Below are positions 17,292 to 25,502 of a stretch of DNA of 64,000 bases, in pieces (the first letter of the stretch is position 1; the number at the start of each line of letters is the position of its first letter). Both the position numbers and the translations under genes were made by a program. The stretch is taken from positions 310,001-374,000 of the forward strand of contig NZ_CP119989.1 of the NCBI RefSeq assembly GCF_029338555.1, in the 5' to 3' direction. The DNA is from Halobaculum marinum. GTDB lineage: Archaea > Halobacteriota > Halobacteria > Halobacteriales > Haloferacaceae. Under the pieces are notes generated by a model. It was not told the DNA's origin, made no database searches, and saw nothing but the letters and a program-made list of their open reading frames with translations.

Positions 17292-17654
17292 CTACGCTGG
17301 GACGACGTCGTTGATGGCTTCGAGCACGTTCGGCTTCTGGAACGGTTTCGTGATGTACCCCTCGGCGCCCGCCTTCACCGCGGCCTTCATCTTCTCTTCT
17401 TGCCCGACGCTGGTGCACATGATGATGCTCGCGTCCGGGTGCTCCTCCGTGATCTCGGTCGTGGCCTCGATTCCGTTGCGGATCGGCATGACGATGTCCA
17501 TCATCACGATGTCGGGGGCGTGTTCGCTGTAGAGGTCGACTGCCTCCACACCGTTCTCGGCCTCGCCGACGATCTCGAACTCTCCTTCGAGGATCTCCCG
17601 CAGGAGGTTCCGCATGAACTCCGAGTCGTCTGCGATCAGCACGCTAGTCGGCAT
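17292..17654 (-). CDS. cheY: Chemotaxis response regulator CheY
   Basis: 120 residues, single receiver domain. Acid pocket D9-D10, phospho-acceptor D53 (DIVMMDIVMP), Thr in CTSVG and Lys in ITKPFQ are all present. CheY-P carries the switching signal to the archaellum through CheF. First gene of cheY-cheC-cheD, with a leaderless promoter (TATA hexamer 17681-17686). cheA, cheB, cheR and cheW are not in the window. Confidence 0.96.
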   Translation of the reverse strand: MPTSVLIADDSEFMRNLLREILEGEFEIVGEAENGVEAVDLYSEHAPDIVMMDIVMPIRNGIEATTEITEEHPDASIIMCTSVGQEEKMKAAVKAGAEGYITKPFQKPNVLEAINDVVPA

Positions 17655-17680
17655 ATATGAGATCGGCTCCCGGGAGCGAT

Positions 17681-17714
17681 GATAAACGCTCCCCTGCGGG
17701 TATCAGCCGTGAAA
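17681..17714 (-). promoter_or_regulatory. cheY promoter with variant TATC-N6-GAAA box
   Basis: GATAAA on the + strand (17681-17686; TTTATC on the minus strand) is the TATA element, 29-30 bp before the cheY ATG. TATCAGCCGTGAAA (17701-17714) is centred exactly 24 bp upstream of it and differs from the arlI/arlCE box by one base in the right half-site. Confidence 0.55.
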
Positions 17715-17751
17715 ACCGGAGGGCGACCGGCTACAACCGGAGAGCGACCGG

Positions 17752-18657
17752 CTACAGTTCCAGCCCGTCCTCGCGGTCGAGCGCGGCCAGGAGGTCCGTC
17801 ATCGTGTCGTCGCGCGACATCCCGAGTCGCGCCAACGCCCGCCGAACGGCGTCGGGCGGGACCCGCGGCCCCGACTCCATGTTCGACAGGAGGATCCCGA
17901 GCGCCTCCTGCGGTGGCGTGTCGCCGCCGGCGGCGTCCGCGAACCAGGTGACGAGCGTCTCGAACGTCTCGGCCACGTCGTCGGACGCCATCCGGTGGCG
18001 GGCCGTCCGCCCGTCGAGCGACAGGGTCGCGTCGAACCCGTAGGCGAACTCCGTGTCCGCCAACGAGGCGGCGAGCCACTGTCCGACCGCGCCCGCGTCC
18101 AGTTCGCCGGACGAGGTGTCGCCGACTGCGTCACCGCGGGGGGCGCCGCGGCGCGCGTGTGAGGCGGGACGATCCCGAGTGCCCGCCTGGCCGGCACCAG
18201 CGTCGGTGTCCGCCGTCCCGGTTGGATCGGTCGGCAGGCCGTCGGCGGCGCCGTCAGGCGTCGACGGGTCGGCTGCCGGAGTGGCGTCTGTGGTCCCGGC
18301 GGTCCCGGAGCCCGGGCCGGCGCGCCCGGGACTCACGGCGTCGGCGGCGGTGTCTGCCGTCGTCCCGGGTGCGTCTGTCGACGTGCCGGCCGGATCCGCC
18401 GTCGCACTGGGGCCGTCGTCCGGGGAGAGTCCCTCGCGGGCGGCCTCGGCAGTCGCGGCCGCGTCGATCTCGGGGGCGTCGTCGCCCGCGTCGGCGGAGC
18501 CGTCGTCGGGCTCCTCCTCACGGGGTTGGCGCGGCGGGCGGCGGCCCGGCGAGACGACGTAGCGGTCGTCGCCCAGCTCGCGGACGTACTCGCTCTTGGA
18601 AATGTCGAGGTCGTCCGGGTCGAGGCCGGGGTTGCCGCGCGGCGCGTCGTCGCTCAT
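17752..18657 (-). CDS. Motility-cluster accessory protein, unrecognised
   Basis: 301 residues. A conserved-looking N-terminus (LDPDDLDISKSEYVRELGDDRYVVSPGRRPP) is followed by about 120 residues of Asp/Ala/Pro/Thr low complexity, then a folded C-terminus (LDAGAVGQWLAASLADTEFAYGFDATLSLDGRTARHRMASDDVAETFETLVTWFAD). Soluble. It sits between the archaellins and cheY with its own TATA-like element (18682-18687), a position that suggests a motility or chemotaxis adaptor. Function not known from sequence. Confidence 0.75.
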   Translation of the reverse strand: MSDDAPRGNPGLDPDDLDISKSEYVRELGDDRYVVSPGRRPPRQPREEEPDDGSADAGDDAPEIDAAATAEAAREGLSPDDGPSATADPAGTSTDAPGTTADTAADAVSPGRAGPGSGTAGTTDATPAADPSTPDGAADGLPTDPTGTADTDAGAGQAGTRDRPASHARRGAPRGDAVGDTSSGELDAGAVGQWLAASLADTEFAYGFDATLSLDGRTARHRMASDDVAETFETLVTWFADAAGGDTPPQEALGILLSNMESGPRVPPDAVRRALARLGMSRDDTMTDLLAALDREDGLEL

Positions 18658-18681
18658 AGTACGGTGTTCTGTGGTGTACGC

Positions 18682-18687
18682 TAAAAA
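18682..18687 (-). promoter_or_regulatory. TATA element of accessory gene and archaellin terminator
   Basis: TAAAAA on the + strand (TTTTTA on the minus strand) lies 28 bp before the ATG at 18657, and just downstream of the archaellin stop (18704), so the same T-run can end the archaellin transcript and start the next gene. The TATC box is absent here. Confidence 0.5.
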
Positions 18688-18703
18688 GTGTGGGCGGGCC
18701 GGT

Positions 18704-19309
18704 CTACAGCTCGACGCCCTGCCGGTCCCCGAGCGACTCGGGCACCGTGAAGCGGATCGTCGTCGTCGCGCCGGCGCGCGTGTTGATCTTGATCGTTACC
18801 TCTTCGCCCTCGTTGAGCACCTCGGGCTGCCCGCTGCCGCTACCGAGGTCGAAGTCGATGTTGAACCGGTCGTCCGGATCGTCGAGGACGGTGTTAGAGC
18901 CGTCGGCGTTCTTCACGACCGAGGTCTGGAAGTCGTCGTCCACCGAGGTGGACGCGTTCACGTGGTTGAGCATGAACGTCCCGTCCGGACCGATCCAGGT
19001 GATGGTCGTGTTCTCGAGGTCGATCTCGCCGGCACCGGGCGCCAGCGTCACCGTCACGTTGACGGCGTCGATGAACGGCCCGCTGCCGGTGTCGGTGACG
19101 TTACCGACGGTGGCGACCTCCTGGAGACGGTTACTGACCTGCTTACTGCTCTGGGTCCCCGTCTCCTGGGCCTTGCTCTGGAGGAAGCCGGCGGTGTTGA
19201 CCAGGACGCCCGCAGCGATCGCTGCCACGAGCACCATCGCGATGAACACGATGAGCGTCCCGATACCGACCTGCCCGCGCTCTTCCTCCTCAGTGACGAA
19301 CTCGAACAC
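18704..19309 (-). CDS. arlB: Archaellin (second gene of tandem)
   Basis: 201 residues. Class III signal peptide [12 protein letters not shown] followed by [18 protein letters not shown]; the prepilin peptidase is expected to cut after RG. The hydrophobic helix forms the filament core; the rest is a beta-rich outer domain with N-glycosylation sequons (NVTDT, NVTVT, NTTIT, NASTS). The C-terminus [26 protein letters not shown] is shared with the first archaellin. It starts 2 bp after that gene, so it has no promoter of its own. Confidence 0.96.
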   Translation of the reverse strand: MFEFVTEEEERGQVGIGTLIVFIAMVLVAAIAAGVLVNTAGFLQSKAQETGTQSSKQVSNRLQEVATVGNVTDTGSGPFIDAVNVTVTLAPGAGEIDLENTTITWIGPDGTFMLNHVNASTSVDDDFQTSVVKNADGSNTVLDDPDDRFNIDFDLGSGSGQPEVLNEGEEVTIKINTRAGATTTIRFTVPESLGDRQGVEL

Positions 19310-19311
19310 GG

Positions 19312-19908
19312 TTACAGTTCGACGGCGCTCTTCTGGCCGAGCGATTCGGGCACCGTGAAGCGGATGCTCGTGGTCGCGCCGGACATCGTGTTGATCTTGA
19401 TCGTCACTTCCTCACCCTCGGAGAGCTTGCCGGGGCCGTTGGCCGTGGTGTTGAGGAGGAAGTTGACGTTGAAGCGGTCGTCCGCGTCGTTCAGCACCGT
19501 GTTGGAGCCGTCGGTGTTCTTCACCGCCGTGGTGTTGAACTGCCAGTTGGTTCCGGAGGCTTCGTCGTGCGTCAGCGTCTCGGTCCCCGACGGACCGATC
19601 CAGTTGATCGTCGCATTCTGGAGGTCGATTTCGCCGGCCCCGGGCGCCTGCGTCACGGTCACGTTGACCGCGTATATCTGGTTGTTCGCCGTGTCGACCT
19701 GCCCGACAGTGACGACCTCCTGGAGCCGGTTACTGACCTGCTTGCTCGACTGCTGACCCGTCTCCTGCGACTTACTTTGGAGGAAGCCGGCGGTGTTGAT
19801 GAGGACGCCCGCGGCGATCGCCGCCACGAGCACCATCGCGATGAACACGATGAGCGTCCCGATACCAACCTGCCCGCGCTCTTCCTCGTCTGTGATGAAT
19901 TCGAACAT
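19312..19908 (-). CDS. arlA: Archaellin (first gene of tandem)
   Basis: 198 residues, same plan as the following archaellin: [12 protein letters not shown] then [18 protein letters not shown], with the processing site between. The N- and C-terminal thirds are nearly identical to the downstream copy while the middle differs. Sequons include NVTVT, NATIN and NTTAV/NTTAN. The promoter gives a leader of about 40 nt, unlike the leaderless neighbours. The A/B letter is positional only. Confidence 0.95.
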   Translation of the reverse strand: MFEFITDEEERGQVGIGTLIVFIAMVLVAAIAAGVLINTAGFLQSKSQETGQQSSKQVSNRLQEVVTVGQVDTANNQIYAVNVTVTQAPGAGEIDLQNATINWIGPSGTETLTHDEASGTNWQFNTTAVKNTDGSNTVLNDADDRFNVNFLLNTTANGPGKLSEGEEVTIKINTMSGATTSIRFTVPESLGQKSAVEL

Positions 19909-19974
19909 TTGTGGTTCTCTCGGTCCCGTCCCGTTCGTGGGGCGGGCTCTGTAGGCGACGACTCAGATTTCAGT

Positions 19975-20008
19975 AATAAACCTACGGCGCTAGATATCAG
20001 AAAAGATA
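19975..20008 (-). promoter_or_regulatory. Archaellin promoter with TATC-N6-GATA box
   Basis: AATAAA on the + strand (19975-19980; TTTATT on the minus strand) is the TATA element. TATCAGAAAAGATA (19995-20008), part of a longer ATATC-N6-GATAT palindrome, is centred 24 bp upstream. Start of transcription is expected near 19950, leaving a leader of about 40 nt before the ATG at 19908. Confidence 0.65.
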
Positions 20009-20020
20009 TTCCACGAACGG

Positions 20021-20034
20021 TATCGATCTCGATA
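20021..20034. promoter_or_regulatory. Second TATC-N6-GATA box in archaellin/regulator intergenic region
   Basis: TATCGATCTCGATA is a perfect palindrome matching the motility box. It lies 26 bp beyond the archaellin box (centre to centre) and about 65 bp before the TATA of the divergent regulator, so it could aid binding at either promoter. Confidence 0.5.
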
Positions 20035-20089
20035 GACTGATCTCCCAACCATCGAAAACCGAGCCGAGGGAGCCGATTCGAGGCGGTAC

Positions 20090-20096
20090 GCTTATG
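20090..20096 (+). promoter_or_regulatory. TATA element of the winged-helix regulator gene
   Basis: CTTATGA ends 26 bp before the ATG at 20122, the spacing of a leaderless haloarchaeal gene. No TATC box lies at the 24-bp position. Confidence 0.45.
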
Positions 20097-20121
20097 AGTA
20101 TCAAAATCACTACTGAGAGCT

Positions 20122-20463
20122 ATGGCCGGGGACGACGAGGAGATCATCGAGGTGCTCGGGAACAAGTACAACCCCGAGATCCTCGACGCGGCGGGCGAAC
20201 CGAAGTCGGCACAGGAACTCTCGGACCAACTCGGGGTACCGATCGCCACCTGTTACCGGCGGATCAACGAGTTGGAGAGTACCGAGCTACTGGAGCTCCA
20301 CGACCGACCGCTGTCGGACGAACACCGACGGATCAAGGTGTACCGTCGCTGCGTCGACGGCGTGAACGTCACCTTCCGCGACGGCCTGACTGTCGAGTTG
20401 GAGGAGCGCTCTGAGGTGAAGAACAAACTCGACGACGTGTGGCGGACGATGACCGACGGCTGA
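20122..20463 (+). CDS. Small winged-helix transcription regulator, candidate archaellum regulator
   Basis: 113 residues. The segment AQELSDQLGVPIATCYRRINELESTELLELHDRP is an ArsR-like winged helix-turn-helix (recognition helix near IATCYRRINELES), followed by a wing and a short C-terminal helix (LEERSEVKNKLDDVWRTM) that could dimerise. It is divergent from the archaellin operon and shares its regulatory region, which contains two copies of the TATC-N6-GATA box. By position it is comparable to wHTH activators of archaellum genes in other archaea; its DNA target is inferred. Confidence 0.8.
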   Translation: MAGDDEEIIEVLGNKYNPEILDAAGEPKSAQELSDQLGVPIATCYRRINELESTELLELHDRPLSDEHRRIKVYRRCVDGVNVTFRDGLTVELEERSEVKNKLDDVWRTMTDG

Positions 20464-20475
20464 GCGTCGCCGCGC

Positions 20476-21207
20476 TCAGAAGCCGCCGTCGGGGCTGTCG
20501 CGCCCCATCATCGAGAAGCCGCCCGCCCGCTCGTACACTTTGATCCCGCCCTCCCCGATCTCCATCGGGAAGATGTCGGTGTCGATGTCCTGTTTGCGCA
20601 TCTTGGCGACCCACACGTAGCGGTTGACGCCCGAGTCCGTCGGCGTCTGGATGAAGTAGATGTTCCCGTCGGTGAGGAAGTTCTCTAACCCGATCTCCGT
20701 CTCGGGGAACACCGCCCCCTGCTCGTTGATGAGCAGCGAGGTGAGGCCGTTCTGCTTCAGGATGTCGGAGAACTTCAGGAGGTACGTCCGCTTCTCCTTC
20801 TCGTCCTCGAAGAACAGCGAGAACATCGTCAGCGAGTCGAGCACGAGTCTGTCGTAGGAGGTGTTCGCGAAGTCTTCGAGGAGCGTCTCGAGCGCCGACG
20901 AGAAGTCCCCCTCGCGGAGCATGTGCTGTTTGTCGTACACCTTGATCGCACCCTCGTCGACGAGGTCGCCCCAGCGGTCGAAGCCGATCGACTCGGCCGC
21001 CTGCCGGATGTCCTCCTCATTCTCCTCGAAGGAGATGTAGATGCCGTGCTCGTCGTGGTCGGTGACGCCGTCGTACAGGTACTGGATGCCGAAGAGGGAC
21101 TTCCCCGTCCCCGGATTCCCGCTCACCAACACCGTCGCGTGCTCGACGAGCCCCCCGTTGAGGATCGAGTCGAGGCCGTCGACGCCGGTCGGAACCGTGT
21201 CTACCAT
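20476..21207 (-). CDS. KaiC/RAD55-like single-domain ATPase
   Basis: 243 residues from ATG at 21207, chosen over the ATG at 21228 because a TATA-like ATATGAAA (21229-21236, + strand) lies at leaderless distance. Walker A GNPGTGKS (about 30-37), GIYISFEENEEDIRQAAES and Walker B RLVLDSLTMFSLFF mark a KaiC-type RecA fold. Haloarchaea have many such proteins, often near signal transduction genes. It converges with the winged-helix gene. A regulatory role in motility is possible from location only. Confidence 0.8.
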   Translation of the reverse strand: MVDTVPTGVDGLDSILNGGLVEHATVLVSGNPGTGKSLFGIQYLYDGVTDHDEHGIYISFEENEEDIRQAAESIGFDRWGDLVDEGAIKVYDKQHMLREGDFSSALETLLEDFANTSYDRLVLDSLTMFSLFFEDEKEKRTYLLKFSDILKQNGLTSLLINEQGAVFPETEIGLENFLTDGNIYFIQTPTDSGVNRYVWVAKMRKQDIDTDIFPMEIGEGGIKVYERAGGFSMMGRDSPDGGF

Positions 21208-21365
21208 ATCGCTAGTCGGCGTCCTCACATATGAAAACGGTTGCGCCGTGGGCGCGTGTCTGAGCGGGGATCGGGCGGGTCGAACGCCGATCCAGCCCGT
21301 CGAGTGGGCGCGATTCGGTGCCAGCGTGCGATAGTTTTAAGCAGGAACACATCCGCGTCACCAAC

Positions 21366-21410
21366 ATGACTGACCGCGGGGTCAAGCGCGTGCGGGGGCG
21401 GTCGTCGTGA
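21366..21410 (+). CDS. Short upstream ORF coupled to the HalX regulator
   Basis: 14 residues, MTDRGVKRVRGRSS. The ATG is about 29 bp after the centre of a TATA-like TTTTAA (21335-21340), as for leaderless genes, and the TGA overlaps the next gene's GTG as GTGA. Basic peptide; likely a translational leader rather than a functional product. Inference from signals. Confidence 0.45.
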   Translation: MTDRGVKRVRGRSS

Positions 21411-21985
21411 CACGGCACGTGCTCATCGTCGAGGACGAACCAGAGGTAGCCGAGTTGTACCGCGGCTACCTCGCCGGTGACTACGACGTGACTGTCGCGA
21501 ACACCGGCGAGGAGGCGCTCGACCTCGTCGACGACGCGACCGACGCGGTGCTGTTGGACCGACGCCTGCCGGACACGTCCGGCGCGGAGATCCTCGCGGA
21601 GATCCGCGAGCGCGACCTCGACTGCCGCGTCGCGATGGTGACGGCGGTCGAACCGGACGTCGACATCGTCGAGATGGGGTTCGACCTGTACCTCGTGAAG
21701 CCGGCGACCCGCGACGACATCCAGTCGGCGGTCGAACGCCTCGGCACCCGCGCAGAGTACGACGACACCCTCCAGCAGACCGCCTCGCTCGTGACGAAAC
21801 GCGCCGTACTGGAGGCCGAGCGGACGCCCGCCGAACTCCGCTCGTCGCCCGAGTACGAGGACCTCCTCTCGAACATCGAGACGCTCCAGTCGGAACTGGA
21901 CGACCTCGCGGACGCCTTCTCCCCGGACGACTACCGGATGCTGTTCCGCGACATGAGCAAGTCGTCGGCCTCGGAGTCGGCGTAA
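21407..21985 (+). CDS. Response regulator with HalX domain
   Basis: 192 residues. The receiver domain (1-115) has the acidic pair E9-D10, phospho-acceptor D51 (AVLLDRRLPDTSG), Thr in MVTAVE and Lys in LVKPAT. The C-terminal part (RTPAELRSSPEYEDLLSNIETLQSELDDLADAF) is the HalX domain, an all-helical output module typical of haloarchaea. No histidine kinase is adjacent. The GTG start lies inside the stop of a 14-codon upstream ORF, so translation by re-initiation is likely. Confidence 0.88.
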   Translation: MTRHVLIVEDEPEVAELYRGYLAGDYDVTVANTGEEALDLVDDATDAVLLDRRLPDTSGAEILAEIRERDLDCRVAMVTAVEPDVDIVEMGFDLYLVKPATRDDIQSAVERLGTRAEYDDTLQQTASLVTKRAVLEAERTPAELRSSPEYEDLLSNIETLQSELDDLADAFSPDDYRMLFRDMSKSSASESA

Positions 21986-22019
21986 GGACTCTCGCCGGCC
22001 GACTGCCGGACGCGACCGT

Positions 22020-23495
22020 TCACTCGTCGCCAGCTAGTTGTTCGCCGACGAGTTCGTCGACCGCCGCGAGGAACGCCTCCCGCTGGTCCGCCGGGATGGT
22101 CGCCCCCGCGGCCACGTCGTGCCCGCCGCCGTCGCCGCCGACGGACCGACTCGCCTCGCGCATCACCGCCGAGAGGTCCAGGCCCTCGCGCACGAGGAAA
22201 CCGCTCCCCCTGGCGGACACCTTCGTCTCGCCGTCGCCCTTGTCGGCGAAGGCGACGATGGGCTTGCGCGCGGAGACGCCGTCGGCGCCGACGGCCATCC
22301 CCGCGACGATGCCGACGATGGTCTCGCGGATGCGCGTGCCGGCGTCGAACCACTGGAGGTTGTCCATCCGCTCGACGCCCTCGTTCGTCACCCACTGGAG
22401 CCCCTCAGAGAGGTTCCGGCGGTGGTTGCGCAGGAGGGTGCGCGCGCGCTCCAGCGCCGCACCGCGGTCGCCGAGACACACCGCGAGCCCCACGTCGGCG
22501 CGCTCGTAGCGGGCGGTCGCGTTGAGGAGCGTGGAGAACTCGCTCACGTCGCGGAGTTCCGTCCCGGGTTCCTCGTCGGCGAGCACGTACGTCGTCCCGA
22601 CCAGCGAGTCGACGCGCTCGCTGGGGACGCCCGAGGACACCGCCCGGCGGATGAGCGCGCTCGCGACGGTGCGGCGCTCGTCGGCCGTGAGGTCGACCCA
22701 CCGGCGCCACTCGTCGTCGCCGGTCTTCATCGGCACGTCCAGGTCCGAGAGGAACTCGATGGCGCCGGCCTGGTCGTTGGAGATGCCCGGGATGCGCGCC
22801 TCGCTGGCGTACTCAAGCAGTTTGGGGAGCGGACGGGTCTGGCGACCGTACAGCGCGAGGTCGGTCACCTCCTCGAGCGCGTCGGCGGCGACGGCGTCGG
22901 CGACGAGGCCCTCGTTGGCGCCCGAGAGGCCCCCCTCGCCGTCCTGCATGTCGCCGACCGCACCGACCACGGCGAGCGCGGCGAGGTCGCGGTTGTCGGT
23001 CCCCGTCGCGTCGCCGAGCGCCCGCGCGAGGAGGTAGGCGGCGCCCGCGCCGGACAGTTCGCTGGCGCCGTCGAGCCCTTCGAGGAGCGGGTTCAGGTGG
23101 AACTCCGTCTCCGCGTCCGCGGGCTGGTGGTGGTCCGCGATGACGGGGACGAAGTCGCCCGCATCCTCGTGGGGTGCGATCACGTCGAGTTGGCCGCTCC
23201 CGAAGTCGGTGAAGCAGACCACGTCGTAGTCGGTGGCGGCGATAGAGGCGACGGCGTCGGCGTCGAGCTGCTTGAAGAACGCCGTCTCGAAGTCGAAGCC
23301 GGCGCGCTCGAACGCCGACGTGGCGACGGCGGCGCTGGTGAGGCCGTCGGCGTCGATGTGCGAGCACAGGAGGAACTCGTCGGCCTCGCACAGGCGCTCG
23401 GCGCAGGCCGTAGCGCGCTCGCGGAGCGCCGGGACGGGGAACACGTCGCTGTCGCCCGCTTCCCGCTCGTCCGCGTCGGCGTCGGCGCTGGCCAT
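22020..23495 (-). CDS. DHH-family single-strand exonuclease (RecJ-like)
   Basis: 491 residues from ATG at 23495, preceded by a TATA-like TAAAAA at about 23523-23528. DHH phosphoesterase motifs: LLCSHIDADGLTSAAV (I), VCFTDFGSGQ (II), VIADHHQP (III, the DHH), and the DHHA1 domain near the end (KVSARGSGFLVREGLDLSAVMREAS...VGGDGGGHDVAAGATI). Archaeal relatives include RecJ-like/GAN nucleases that act at replication forks or in repair. Exact substrate not fixed. The next gene on the left converges with it. Confidence 0.88.
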   Translation of the reverse strand: MASADADADEREAGDSDVFPVPALRERATACAERLCEADEFLLCSHIDADGLTSAAVATSAFERAGFDFETAFFKQLDADAVASIAATDYDVVCFTDFGSGQLDVIAPHEDAGDFVPVIADHHQPADAETEFHLNPLLEGLDGASELSGAGAAYLLARALGDATGTDNRDLAALAVVGAVGDMQDGEGGLSGANEGLVADAVAADALEEVTDLALYGRQTRPLPKLLEYASEARIPGISNDQAGAIEFLSDLDVPMKTGDDEWRRWVDLTADERRTVASALIRRAVSSGVPSERVDSLVGTTYVLADEEPGTELRDVSEFSTLLNATARYERADVGLAVCLGDRGAALERARTLLRNHRRNLSEGLQWVTNEGVERMDNLQWFDAGTRIRETIVGIVAGMAVGADGVSARKPIVAFADKGDGETKVSARGSGFLVREGLDLSAVMREASRSVGGDGGGHDVAAGATIPADQREAFLAAVDELVGEQLAGDE

Positions 23496-23953
23496 CGTTG
23501 TGGGTGGGTGCGGCGTTCTCGGGTAAAAACGCTCGTACTCCGACGGCCTCCCGGTCGCAGTTGCGGTGGCGGTGGTTGTGGCAGTGGCGGTTGCGGTGGC
23601 GCGCGCCGCCCGTGCTCCGTCGCGGGCGGAAGCGCGCGAGGGATGAGCGAACCGCGAGCGGAGCGAGCGATGCGCGGTCGAGCCCTGCGAGACCGCGAAC
23701 GCGAACGGGGAGCGGAGCGACCCGTGAGCGAGGGAGCGAATCGGCTGGGGAGGAGGTGGCGGCGGTGCGGAAGCGGTGGGTGGGGCTGAAAGGGGCCGGC
23801 GCCGTCGGCGAGCGAGGCGACGCAAGCACCGTAGCGCGAACGACGTGAGCGCGAGGCGCGCAGCGAGCCGCAGCCGTCGACGGCGCCGGGGGCTTTCGAG
23901 GACGCGGAGATCGGAGCCGCCGAACCCAACGAAACCGATCGAACCGACCGAGG
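23496..23953. repeat. Gene-free region with extragenic inverted-repeat element
   Basis: 458 bp without a plausible gene. It holds GGTGGC/GGTTGC low-complexity runs (23570-23605) and many GAGCGA-type repeats. At 23788-23897 is a 110-bp element bounded by near-perfect inverted repeats: GAAAGGGGCCGGCGCCGTCG at 23788-23807 and its complement-like CGACGGCGCCGGGGGCTTTC at 23878-23897 (17 of 20 bases pair). The interior is AGCGAG/GCGCGAG-rich. It looks like a haloarchaeal extragenic repeat; copy number cannot be seen here. Confidence 0.55.
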
Positions 23954-24577
23954 CTACTTCACGAACTGGAGCAGGTCGTCGCGCTTCGCCTCGCGGAAGC
24001 AGTCGCGCAGCGCCTCGTTCAACGGTTCGATGCTCCCCTTCTTCGCCGTGATCGGTGCGATGGTGTCGTCCCACTGCTGCCACGGCGGGTACAGCCCCAG
24101 GCGCTCACACAGCGCGTTCAGCCGCTCGTCGCGGTCGTCCACCTTGTCCATCTTGTTCACCGCGACGATCGGTTTCACGTCCACGTCCTGGAGGAAGCTG
24201 AACATCTCCACGTCGTGCGGGATGTCGCCCGCCTCGCTGTGGCGGTCGATGATGTCGATCACGGCCTTCCCGTCGACGACGAGGATGCCGGCGAGGATGG
24301 AGTCGGCGTTGTCCTCGACGTAGCGCACCACGTCCGTCTTGATCGCCTCGCGGTGATCCTCCTCGACACCGCTCATGAAGCCGAACCCGGGGAGGTCGGT
24401 GAACATGAACGACTGCGGCGCCCAGTCGAAGTGGTTCGGCTTCCGGGTGACGCCCGGCTTCTTCCCCGTCGTGAAGTCGTGGCCGGTCAACTCGCGCATC
24501 AGCGTCGACTTCCCGACGTTCGAGCGCCCGACGAGCACCACCTCGGCGTCACGGTTCGGTCGCCCTTCGAAGGTCAT
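23954..24577 (-). CDS. engB: GTP-binding protein EngB (YsxC/YihA family)
   Basis: 207 residues. G1 GRSNVGKST (about 17-25), G3 FTDLPGFG, G4 VNKMDK and G5-like ITAKKG are present. EngB proteins assist large ribosomal subunit assembly in bacteria; haloarchaeal members are presumed to do likewise. Starts at 24577, divergent from the gene at 24697. Confidence 0.92.
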   Translation of the reverse strand: MTFEGRPNRDAEVVLVGRSNVGKSTLMRELTGHDFTTGKKPGVTRKPNHFDWAPQSFMFTDLPGFGFMSGVEEDHREAIKTDVVRYVEDNADSILAGILVVDGKAVIDIIDRHSEAGDIPHDVEMFSFLQDVDVKPIVAVNKMDKVDDRDERLNALCERLGLYPPWQQWDDTIAPITAKKGSIEPLNEALRDCFREAKRDDLLQFVK

Positions 24578-24696
24578 AGCGAGAGATGGACCGCGGCGCC
24601 GGATAAGCGACGCGGGTACGGACGGTCGGCGTCGGTCGAGGGGTCCGCTCCCGCCGGCAGCGACGCGCCCAAGTCCCCGCCGGGCGAGCCGTCGGC

Positions 24697-25431
24697 ATGG
24701 ACAAACAGCCCCTCCGCGAGCGGATCTGGGACGCGCTGGAGGACTCGGGCGAGGCGCGGTTCCCGTTCCCGCCCCACGGCCGCATCCCGAACTTCGCGGG
24801 CGCCGACGCCGCGTGTGACCGCCTCACCGCGACCGAGGCGTGGCGGGACGCAGAGACGATCAAGGCGAACCCGGACGCCCCGCAGTTGCCGGTCCGCCGC
24901 GCCGCACTCCGCGCGGGCAAGACCGTCTACATGGCCGTCCCCCGCCTGCGGGAGGAGCACCCGTTCCTCCGCCTCGCACCCGACGAGGTGCCGGACATCG
25001 ACGACGCGACGACGGTGTCGGGGTCCTCGACACACGGCGTCCCGGTCGGCCCCGACGAGGTGCCCCACGTCGACTTGATCGTCTCCGGCAGCGTCGCCGT
25101 CACCGAGGCCGGCGGCCGGGTCGGGAAGGGCGAGGGGTTCGCGGACCTGGAGTTCGCCGTGTTGTCCGAGTTGGGCGCGGTGGACGCAGAGACGACCGTC
25201 GCGACGACGGTCCACGAGCTGCAGGTCGTCGACGAGGCGGTCGCGTTGGACGCCCACGACGTGCCGCTCGACCTGATCTGTACCCCCGAACGGACGCTCC
25301 GAACCGCCGAGGTCCGTGCGGCCGACGGCGACGATCCGACGCCCGCACGACCCGACGGCGTCGACTGGGACGCGCTCCCGGCGGAGAAACTGACCGAGAT
25401 TCCGGTGCTCCAACGACTCGCACCGGAGTAG
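24697..25431 (+). CDS. 5-formyltetrahydrofolate cyclo-ligase family protein
   Basis: 244 residues. It begins [21 protein letters not shown]; central [28 protein letters not shown] and the ATP-binding [17 protein letters not shown] signature match the 5-FCL/MTHFS family, which makes 5,10-methenyl-THF from 5-formyl-THF. In haloarchaea the family may act on other substrates (some members are near thiamine genes); the exact reaction is uncertain. Confidence 0.82.
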   Translation: MDKQPLRERIWDALEDSGEARFPFPPHGRIPNFAGADAACDRLTATEAWRDAETIKANPDAPQLPVRRAALRAGKTVYMAVPRLREEHPFLRLAPDEVPDIDDATTVSGSSTHGVPVGPDEVPHVDLIVSGSVAVTEAGGRVGKGEGFADLEFAVLSELGAVDAETTVATTVHELQVVDEAVALDAHDVPLDLICTPERTLRTAEVRAADGDDPTPARPDGVDWDALPAEKLTEIPVLQRLAPE

Positions 25432-25502
25432 TCGACCGGATCGCGACCCGGCGCCGCTCGTCGCTCCGTCGGCTATAACTCCCCCGTGGGTGAGGTGTAG
25501 CC

